Shown: positions 10,901 to 18,400 of the stretch, piece by piece
Position numbering within the stretch: position 1 is the first letter of the stretch
Layout of the letters: each line of letters opens with the position of its first letter
Assembly: GCA_001579985.1 (NCBI GenBank)
Contig: LRSR01012866.1
Location: forward strand, 1-22,297
Reading direction: 5' to 3'
DNA: 22,297 nucleotides
Source: Hypsibius dujardini
Taxonomy: Eukaryota; Tardigrada; Eutardigrada; Parachela; Hypsibiidae
Made by a program: the position numbers and the translations under genes
The notes under the pieces: generated by a model
Databases searched by the model: none
What the model saw: the letters and a program-made list of their open reading frames with translations, nothing else
Told to the model about the DNA's origin: nothing

Positions 10901-12763
10901 CACCGCTTGCTTCCATGGGAAAAGCAAGCTTAAAGACACGGTCTCCTGTGTCCCGCTCCTGTCTTCCGTGCCCTTTGGGCATCCGAGACAAATTCTTCGG
11001 GCGCGACTGCACTAAGTATTTCTTATTCGTGAGGCTATCTGCCTCAACATTCTGTTAATTCAATGCAGAGGTCCAATGTCACTTCGTACCTTCGATAGAA
11101 CAGCAACATGCCCTCCACCTTGGATGGGATCTGAAAGAGGCAAAAATTAGCTTAGAAAGAAGCAAATCCGGTCAAAACTGGGGTAGTTGAGAGGGAGTGA
11201 GAGGAAGACTACAGGCCAAACTACGACGGGTGATGACAAAATTATTCTTAAGTACGTAGTACATGCTAAAATGAGTTCCCCCTGATCTGGTGAGACGCGT
11301 TGAAGACCGCAAAGTACAGAAGACCTGTGCCTACAAGTCCGAAATTAGCTCGCGTCAGCTAATTTCAAGATAAATTCAAGACGAAACTGCTTGTCAAAAA
11401 AAATTCTTGATTCATCAAGTGTTTTCCCCTCAAGGGAATCTGGAGAAATAAGTGTGTTCCTATGAAGAGAAGTTTTTTTTCTCCCTATCATTTAATAATC
11501 GTCAAGTAGAAGCGTATACGCACAATAGTGCCACATTCAAAGGTGTAAAGAAGCAACCATAAAAATCCAAGCTAATCCTTAACTTTAAAAATAGAAAATA
11601 TCTCATTGAACCCACGTGCATGTGAATGAGTACCGAATAAACAAGACGCATTCCCTCTCTGAATCTCAACACTGAATCTGAATCTCAGATAGGTTACTTG
11701 ATTGATTGTTCGTGCATGTGAATGAGTACCGAACAAACAAAACGCATTCCCTCTCTGAATCTCAACACTGAATCTGAATCTCAGATAGGATACTTGATTG
11801 ATTGTTCGATTGATTGTTCAAATCAGTCATTTACTGCATTCTTCCTGAATTCGGGCAATCTTTTTCCAAATTTGGCACAATTCTCAGTGTCGCCTTTGGA
11901 AGAAGATAAACCTGCACAATCAAAACTTCCACACGAGCAAGACTGTATTGGTACACGCTTGCTTTTAATGCCTGTGTGTCCAAGATAAAGCCATCCTTTA
12001 AGATTTGGCCCAACAAAATGGGAGGTCCGAGTTCGAGTCAATTCCAGCCAACGCGAGCAGTTGTTTTCGGTCGATCAATTGATGAGCAAATTTATCTTTT
12101 GGCGGTTGATGATTGCACTTCCCGCTAGCGCTCTCCAGTTTCCACTCTTGTTTATCATTCCGTAATTTTGAAATAAATTGTACAAAGAATGGAAAAAGTA
12201 TTATTTCTAATCATCCTCTTACTCTACGTCGTAACTTGTTATACGAGCTGACCAAAAACAACATGCCGCTCATCACACGACAAAACTCATTGATTGATTG
12301 ATTGACTAGACTGGGAAAAAATCGTGCAATGAAATTAACCAATCAATCGCAGACTTTGCGGTCAAAGGAAAACAAACAATAAAAATGTCTGCAATATCCT
12401 ACATCGCGGAATTCGATCTCAGGTTTGCCCAAATAATGGCCCGTCTCAAGGTGTAAATCCAGCCATGCGTTGGCATTGACATCGTCCGCCAAGAGAGGTC
12501 GGATAATTTCATTTAGAAGAACGTCCCAAAACCCACACGACCGACGTGATCCTTTCCCCTCTCAGTACTTCCTCCTCACTTCCTCCTGCCAACCACTCGC
12601 CATATAATAATTAAAAAGCGAATTTAATTTGGCTTACCCATTTTCCGGCGTCGTACTTGTAGAGCTTGACATCGGTTTCCTTGGCCAGAATTTCGGTAAT
12701 GCCTTCGTCAATCGTCTGCACCAAATTCATGCACATGGATATTTCGCTTCCCTGCTTCGCCAT
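4964..12763 (-). CDS. DCP1: mRNA-decapping enzyme 1 (DCP1), with an added zinc-knuckle exon
   Basis: DCP1 activates the decapping enzyme DCP2 in cytoplasmic P-bodies. Seven exons join in frame: 12638-12763, 11090-11130, 8187-8323, 7064-7299, 6588-6773, 5565-6099 and 4964-5301, with phases 0, 2, 1, 0, 0, 1, giving 532 residues. Residues 10-120 are the EVH1 domain ([51 protein letters not shown]). Residues 140-180 carry a Gly-Asn hexamer repeat. Exon 5 (181-242) adds a CCHC knuckle not expected in DCP1. Exon 6 is a long low-complexity Ser/Pro/Gly/Ala region. Residues 494-526 ([30 protein letters not shown]) match the C-terminal trimerization helix. The start at 12763 places the EVH1 domain near the N-terminus, as is usual; an upstream in-frame ATG at 12943 reads into unlikely sequence. 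Introns 1, 2 and 3 exceed 800 bases. Confidence 0.92.
6185..6363. mobile_element. MITE, family 1, copy 2
   Basis: A 179-bp fold-back element in the DCP1 intron between exons 5 and 6. Arms of about 65 bp begin CAGTCAGCGACAAGATTGAG (left) and CAGTCAACGACGAGATTGAG (right, complement). TA flanks it at 6183-6184 and 6364-6365. The left arm contains a short duplication of GGGGCGGAACA not present in copy 1 at 3753-3953. Confidence 0.87.
6588..6773 (-). CDS. DCP1: DCP1 exon 5: CCHC zinc knuckle
   Basis: This 186-base exon is 62 codons with phase 0 at both ends, so it can be included or skipped without changing the frame. The acceptor is TTGGCAG and the donor GAG/GTACAG. It encodes [18 protein letters not shown], a C-x2-C-x4-H-x4-C knuckle (about Cys199, Cys202, His207, Cys212), followed by a basic Pro/Gly-rich tail. 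Such knuckles bind single-stranded nucleic acid in retroviral Gag and many RNA-binding proteins. The donor is weaker than those of the neighbours, so the exon could be alternatively spliced. The knuckle is seen directly; its use in DCP1 mRNA is inferred from frame, phase and strand. Confidence 0.65.
7450..7670. mobile_element. MITE-like inverted-repeat element, family 2, copy B
   Basis: A 221-bp near-palindrome in DCP1 intron 3. The ends are TGAGGTGAAGTCTGTATTTC and the complement TAGGGAGAAGTCTGTATTTC, with TA at 7448-7449 and 7671-7672. Inner arms match over CGGCTCACTCATG / CATGAGTGAGCCG and ATCAAAGAGAAAC. This is the uninterrupted form of copy A at 1041-1379. Confidence 0.82.
8024..8191 (+). 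CDS. Short unassigned open frame (possible nested exon)
   Basis: An ATG in a good context (ACCATGATG) opens a 55-codon frame beginning [20 protein letters not shown]. It lies in DCP1 intron 3 and overlaps the end of DCP1 exon 3 on the other strand. A possible donor, G/GTAACG, lies near 8129. Another short ATG frame (starting MSSTVGGGQ) begins at about 7933, after an acceptor-like TTTTCAG. No family is recognised. It may be a first exon of a nested plus-strand gene or chance. Confidence 0.15.
   Translation: MMGEDSADSPIKRNVAPEVKGLMKSDHALHSNDQMGNGMICSKVFVIVTGTRDLP
8682..8861. repeat. 28-bp minisatellite in DCP1 intron 2
   Basis: Tandem copies of a 28-bp unit, roughly ACAGCCAAAGACAGACATGC plus ACAGGCAG. 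Three near-perfect copies are preceded and followed by shortened or diverged copies. The long Cys/Leu-rich open frames on the minus strand here are translations of the repeat, not genes. Confidence 0.85.
9238..9963 (+). CDS. Unassigned coding-like region nested in DCP1 intron 2
   Basis: Two open stretches in the same plus-strand frame, about 9241-9519 and 9523-9963, are separated by a single TAG at 9520-9522. They could be joined by a short intron with donor AC/GTAGGT (9519) and an acceptor near 9575-9581; that intron would be 57-63 bases, slightly below the smallest seen elsewhere here (65). The first part is Arg/Glu-rich then [15 protein letters not shown] and [17 protein letters not shown]. 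The second ends in a mixed region with [14 protein letters not shown] and [12 protein letters not shown] before TAA. An AATAAA follows at about 10046. The first stretch has no ATG, so an upstream exon would be needed. I recognise no family. It may be a nested gene on the strand opposite DCP1, or a decayed copy of one. Confidence 0.35.
9970..11080. other. Rest of DCP1 intron 2, no further feature supported
   Basis: Beyond the possible poly(A) signal near 10046 I see no conserved coding segment, repeat or RNA gene here. Short open frames (for example 10752-11012 minus) have no recognisable domain. Confidence 0.5.
11616..11807. repeat. 96-bp tandem duplication
   Basis: Two adjacent, almost identical copies, 11616-11711 and 11712-11807, each starting GTGCATGTGAATGAGTACCG and ending in TTGATTGATTGTTC. 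They differ at only a few positions, so the duplication is recent. It lies in DCP1 intron 1. Confidence 0.92.
12343..12561 (-). other. Unassigned coding-like open frame in DCP1 intron 1
   Basis: A 72-codon frame without its own ATG encodes a plausible globular stretch, including [20 protein letters not shown] and [20 protein letters not shown]. The mix of hydrophobic and acidic residues looks more protein-like than the other intronic frames. An internal in-frame donor (GAT/GTAGGA) exists, but the upstream sequence is purine-rich and makes a poor acceptor. It may be a decayed gene fragment, a rarely used exon or chance. I do not recognise the family. Confidence 0.25.
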
Positions 12764-12939
12764 CTTGCTGAGCGCACAGTACCGTATGAGAGAAATATGT
12801 ATACAGTAATTAATTGAGGAAGTGGAAAAAAAATATTTCAAATCATGTCTTTCGACCGTGAAAGAGGATTTTGATCCACCGTGTCGGAAAGAAAGAAGAA
12901 ATTTTTTCCCGCAGCCGCACTGTTTTGATTTTGCCAAGG

Positions 12940-12956
12940 CCAATCATGTGACGTCA
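12940..12956. promoter_or_regulatory. CCAAT box and CRE (TGACGTCA) upstream of DCP1
   Basis: CCAATCATG is followed at once by the full palindromic CRE/ATF site TGACGTCA (12949-12956), about 185 bases upstream of the DCP1 start codon. This pairing is common in proximal promoters of constitutive genes. Use is inferred, not shown. Confidence 0.45.
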
Positions 12957-13784
12957 CCACCGACTCCAGCTGACTGTTCGACCGGTTCCATCTGTTGGAG
13001 CGGCGCTCGGCTATGCGGGAACCGATTCCAGTAGGTGGCGTGGTGGTGCTGATACTAGTAATGTACTCGTTTACTGATTGTGTGCACTCGGTGAATGCTT
13101 GTTGACTCACAGTACAATTACAATATACTCGTAAATGTATATTCATCTGCTGTGGTTGACCTAGACCAGACTCGTCCAGGCGCCAGAGAACGAAGAAATT
13201 TTCCTTCAATTTCCCAGAATTGTTCTTAAATCGTATTGCTTAAGAAATTACTATGTAATACATGTACACAGAGGTATCTTAAGGTATACTCGTACCGCAC
13301 CGCACCGCTACAGGTGTGCAATATTTTGGCCGAAAAACGTGTGGAACGTGCAAGTAGAATTACTACTGACGTTACTATTACTATTGAAATTACTATTACT
13401 ATTCTCTCCACTGCTCCCAACCATATCATGCCGTTTATTCCACAGGTTTTTCTGTTGAGTGCTTGAGACAGTAGTTTCTCATTTGTACGGTTGTAGCAGT
13501 GGTCCCTTAAGGACCAGTAACCCAATCATTCGCGGCATTGTAAAAGACGATGGCAGGAAAAGAGTTTCATACGGTACGTATCAGCCGACCTTGAGCAGGC
13601 AGAAAACGCACGCTTATTCCACAAATACCGCAGTTCTAGCTCAGAGATTAGAAATCTATTGATAAAGCGTTTCTAAATAAGAAAAACTCGAAGTGGAAAC
13701 TTTATTACCGTAAATGCTGGTTAAGGTTAAGCTCGAGGCCCGTTTATAAGTACAGCAGAAAAGGCAATCACAATGAAGAATCAC

Positions 13785-13900
13785 CACGCTGGGACCTTCC
13801 CTTGTCTGTCACGTTGTTGGGACCTTCCCTTGTCTGTCACCACGCTGGGACCTTCCCTTGTCTGTCACGTTGTTGGGACCTTCCCTTGTCTGTCACGTTG
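13785..13900. repeat. 28-bp minisatellite, alternating units
   Basis: Four tandem 28-bp units share GGGACCTTCCCTTGTCTGTC and alternate at the junction between CACCACGCT and CACGTTGTT, so the true period is a 56-bp dimer present twice. Confidence 0.88.
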
Positions 13901-14753
13901 TCGGCTCTTCGACATACACCGCATGAATCTTGCCGTCTCAATCACTCTGCAATAGTTCCAGCAGAACACACACAGTTGTTGCAGCTTCAGAAACCCCAGA
14001 AAGAGTTATTCAGCTGCAGCAGATCTCCCATCGCTGAGCTGTTAAAAATGTTGTGCGCGCAGCATTCCTATCCATTATAGGATGTGATTATGAATCCACA
14101 ATCCGTCACCCTCTTCACGTGCAATTATTAAATTCACTTTCATGCCAGTGCCTCTCACGAGATATCTCATACCTCTCTAGACATGCGTTAATATCCTGTA
14201 ACGGGGAGTTAATTAAACCTGCGGCGGGGACCCTCTCAGCCGGCGAGCAGACAACAAAATAAGCGCGCGTATTCACACATCAAGGCACATACACTGTACT
14301 TATAGTACTATACAGTACTCTATATACTATATACTATATAGTACACTGTGGTGGGATTGAGAGGCGACCCAGCTGCCGAGATTGCACTTCCGTTTCGAGA
14401 GCTCTCCCGCATCCAGTCAGTCACCTTCCTTATTAAACGTGCACGTTTAGTCACGGCTTCATGCAACTGTAAGACTTTGTAAGACATTTCCTTCCTCTGT
14501 GAAATGAATCTGTCGAACGTCTGCGCACCATAGCCGAACGGGAGGAAAAATGATTGCACTTTCCAAAGACCGAGACGGCGTGGAAAAATTAACAGGCTGT
14601 TAACCCGAACCCCGTTCAAAATTCCCCCGGTTAAAATGGGGCATATTCTCGCATTGCTCTTCTTTCATATTCCGGTCTCTCGTCTGCTGCTCCACCCAGT
14701 ACAGCATTCGAACATTTTCTTCTTGGCTCTCGGGTCGGCATCCCATTACACGC

Positions 14754-14775
14754 GTCTGCTGCTGCTGCTGCTGCT
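14754..14775. repeat. (CTG)n triplet repeat
   Basis: Short run of CTG triplets upstream of the channel start codon, probably in the promoter or 5' untranslated region. A complementary CAG run lies at 15049-15066. Confidence 0.8.
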
Positions 14776-15048
14776 TCTCACACAAGTCCGTCGAAAGTGC
14801 AGTCTGTTTTAACTCTTTTTTACGCCTCGCTCCTCTCTCGACTCAACAATCTTCTAACGAACCCTACTGACACAGAGGAGTGCCGTCTTCCGAGTCATCA
14901 TCATCATCGTACAGTGTTTTTTTCTCCCGCGTCTGCTGCCCCTCTTCCCTGGGCGAGCGCATCTTCTTCTTATGAATCACTTAGAGCTGCACGGTTCACG
15001 GACAAGCTCTAAATTTACTCCACGACGACGACGCGGTGGGGCACTGCC

Positions 15049-15101
15049 GCAGCAGCAGCAGCAGCGTGTACAGCTACTATGTGTGTGGGTGTGTGTGTGT
15101 G
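15049..15101. repeat. (CAG)n then (GT)n repeats
   Basis: CAG triplets at 15049-15066 followed by a GT-rich stretch at about 15079-15101, 300-360 bases before the Cav1 start codon. Confidence 0.75.
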
Positions 15102-15408
15102 GATATGTCTGCAGGCTGTATACGTTAGAGATCCATCCCGCTGGCCTGTTTTTTCTCGGGGGATATTTGGATTTATGATTGTCATTTCTGAATAGGATGT
15201 ATTGTGTGTGTGTGAGTGGGTGCCAATTTGCCTCTTGCTGGGAGATTCCTGAGAAATGAACTGTAGTCAGTTATAAGGATATGTCTGGATTCTCGGGCAT
15301 AATGGTCTGAAATGTGATGGCACCCCGGTGAAGGTGGTTCTCGGTGGCGCTGTTTAATTGGGCCCTTATTCGGGCTCTGCTGTTGTAAAAGGAGATACAC
15401 GTACTGAG

Positions 15409-15427
15409 ATGTCGAATCCCGCTGCAG
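15409..15427 (+). CDS. Cav1: Cav1 first coding exon (19 coding bases)
   Basis: The next exon (16246) opens in phase 1 and has no usable in-frame ATG; an ATG at 16238 is in another frame. ATG TCG AAT CCC GCT GCA G / GTGAGG at 15409-15427 supplies a start and the phase needed, giving MSNPAA then [16 protein letters not shown]. This is chosen on phase and donor quality only, so another upstream start or alternative first exon is possible. Confidence 0.6.
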
Positions 15428-18400
15428 GTGAGGAGTCTGTCCCTTTTCTCTACTGCACTTTACATTGCAGTTCTCGCAGTTTTATTCGAAATGTGGTATT
15501 TAAATGTGCGGACAACGATGAACCAAATTAACGCTTAACGGTCTTTAATATTCCCATTATATTCCACAAAGACCCTATAGTTAATTCTGGAAATGAAAGA
15601 CTGTAATGTATAGCCCAAAACATCTTTACTGCAAACAAAACTCCTAGAATGAGTTCTTAAAGAATACATTTTTTTCATTTAATTGGAAAAATTATCTGGA
15701 TAAATTGTAACTGTAAGTAGACAGCAGAAGTCTTCCCTAAGAATGTACCGGCAGATTTATCAACCCTGATGAAGCTGGAACAACGGAGCTAGACGGAGCT
15801 AGACCGGCTAATCGATATAAGGTGACGGTTCTTACACACCTTGGCTGCTCCCCAGACGTAACATAAAGTCGCGTCGGGAAGGCAGTGGTAATAAATAATA
15901 AAATAAGCACACAGCACTGCCTGCCGTCAATTATAAACCGCGGAAAAGTAAAGTGCGAAAGCGGTATTTTGGGTTCAAGTGCTGTTTAATAAATTGGAAG
16001 TTCATGTGTGTGCGCACATTCGCACGGACATGTACCCGAGGTACGCCGTGTACCCGAGGTACGTCGAGACAATGGTACGAAGGAGAGGGCCATATTTTTA
16101 AAAATGTGATTATTCTGTTTTAACTAATAAGTGGCCTCAAACTAGTATCAATTGTTCTGGGTGACCTACCATTAACTCGAGCGTCACTGAAAAAACGATA
16201 TAATTCCTTTTGTGAATAACTATTACTTCTTTTTACGATGAACAGCTGCCCCTGCAACACCGGCACCGACATCAGCCCCCGCCAGCCCGGACGGCGAGGT
16301 CGTCGAGAGGAAGCTCACTCTGACCACATCCCTCGCTGGTTCCAATGGAGGTCAGTCAAAATACTCCTGGAATTTCTTCGGAATGCACCGTGATTGTGAT
16401 TGGCAGACATTTAATGGTGTTTTGATTGGTGCTTCAGCGCCGGCGGCGATAGTGATCAAGGTCCCCGATAAGCCCTTGAGTAGTGCTTGGCAGCGAACCC
16501 TCACAAACGCCACTGCCGCCGCGTACTCCAATAAAGCTGGCGCCAAGAAGCCCAACACCATCCTCATGGGCAAACCGGAAAACCGACCGGAACGGGCGCT
16601 GTTCTGTCTGCCCTTGGCGAACCCTTTCCGAAAAGCCTGCATCAAGATCGTAGAATGGAAGTGAGTGGAGAACCAACCATGACGCCTCACGGCTGCGCTT
16701 TAACTACCCCGTTGACCATGTGCCTTGTAAGGAACCTTGTTTACGTCTTTGCAGGGGTTTCGATTACATTATCCTGGTGACCATCTTCGCCAACTGCATT
16801 GCCTTAGCTGTCGCAACGCCCTACCCCAACGGAGACTCCAACAGCACCAATGCAATGCTGGTAGGACACCTTGTAACAGGCACATCCAACAGTCATTAGG
16901 CACTCAATCACACACCACATAAATACATTCACAGGCACGTCCAAGAATGCTCGATATTGATCGGCAGGTGTTAATTAACTGCTACTGGTTTTTCCTGCCC
17001 CGGGTACAAATTCAAATTCAGAATTAACGAGTAATCCAGTAATCAAGTCTTTTCAAGACCGTACTTTGAAGGTACAGACAGACACTGTAACTGATCTGTC
17101 GCACAACGTCCTTCAGTTGTCCCTGTCGCTTAAGTGGAGCTATTTAAGTGGAGCTATATCTAATTCTTGTGTCCCACTGCATCAGAACTGCCAATAGAAG
17201 GATCTAATTCCCATCCGGTGTAATTGGTATTCAGGAGCAACTGGAGTATGTTTTCGTGGTGATCTTCACGGGCGAGTGCATCCTGAAGATCTGCGCCTAC
17301 GGTTTCCTCTTACATTCCGGAGCGTACCTACGGAACGGCCTGAATCTCCTGGATTTCCTGATTGTTGTGATCGGCCTAATCAGTATGATTCTGCCGGCCC
17401 TCTCCGCCCTGCAGGCCTCTAACGAGCCGGCCAAGAAGGGCGCGAAAGACGCGTTTGACGTCAAAGCCCTGCGTGCCTTCCGCGTGTTGCGTCCCCTGCG
17501 TCTGGTTTCCGGTGTCCCCAGCCTCCAGGTCGTCCTCAACTCCATCCTGATGGCCTTGGTGCCGCTGCTCCACATTGCCTTACTTGTGCTGTTTGTCATC
17601 ATGATCTACGCCATTATTGGACTGGAGTTGTTCATGGGGGCGTTGCATCGGACGTGCTACGAGAATGACACCTCAACGACACCCAGCGGCATTTGTACGT
17701 AAAGTCCAACACGCAATTCGAGAGGAAGATTAGCTACTTAGACACACAAAAATGGCCCGAACTCTTGATACAAAAATGTTTGCTTAAACTTCAAATAATC
17801 GGCGGCGAAAAGTGCAAAAAAGTTGCACTCGATGAAATTGATAAAAATACTCGTAACTAAAAATAAATGTGAATTGATACACTGCTCAGCAGTTTTACTA
17901 TTTTCTTTGTAAACTTGCATTCTAGTGATGCATTCTAGTGATGGGTGGCATGCAGTTGCATGCGAGACCGGAAGTAGCTAAATTCTAGAATAGCTGACAG
18001 GAAGCATCTTTTTGGGGCATCGTTTCACACGATCATTTTGTTCGCAGTGAAAATCGTCAGCGAACCGGTTCCCTGTGGCGCAAATGAAGAGGTGTGCGCG
18101 GCGGGAACTTTTTGCGCTAAGGCGGATCCTGTTTGGGAAGGCCCGAATGCAGGTGAGTGAGACCGAAATTTGATTTGATGCTGTGGTTTGGTCTAATTCA
18201 AAGTAAAATTTCGATCCTCTGCAGGCATAACAAACTTTGACAATTTCGGACTGGCCATGTTAACTGTCTTTCAAGTAAGCTCACTGCCCATACCACCCAT
18301 AAGGTCTTACATTGTAGTATACTACTGTACTGTCTCGATCATTTGGTGCTGCGTTTTAGATCCACCGTATATCATGACTGCAGTGAAGCACAGTGTGTGC

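Larger units (their letters stand above)
12957..15408. other. Divergent intergenic region between DCP1 and Cav1
   Basis: No gene I can support. It should hold the upstream part of the DCP1 promoter and the promoter and 5' untranslated region of the channel gene. It contains a 28-bp minisatellite (13785-13900), an AT-rich TATAC/ACTATA-rich stretch near 14295-14345, and CTG, CAG and GT repeats between 14754 and 15101. Open frames on the minus strand at 14320-14619 and 14600-14785 have no recognisable domain. Confidence 0.5.

Noticed and set aside
10752-11012. 86-codon minus-strand frame in DCP1 intron 2
   Set aside because: It sits on the DCP1 strand just downstream of exon 2, but adding it would interrupt EVH1. 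No domain was recognised.
13785-13900. Regularly spaced repeats suggesting a CRISPR array
   Set aside because: The 28-bp units are directly tandem with no unique spacers, and the context is a eukaryotic intergenic region.
14320-14785. Two minus-strand open frames of 99 and 61 codons
   Set aside because: No recognisable domain, no convincing splice sites, and one is driven by a triplet repeat; more likely promoter or 5' untranslated sequence.
16238-16350. Cav1 starting at the ATG at 16238
   Set aside because: It reads in a different frame from the one that joins exon 3; the frame used needs an upstream phase 1 exon.
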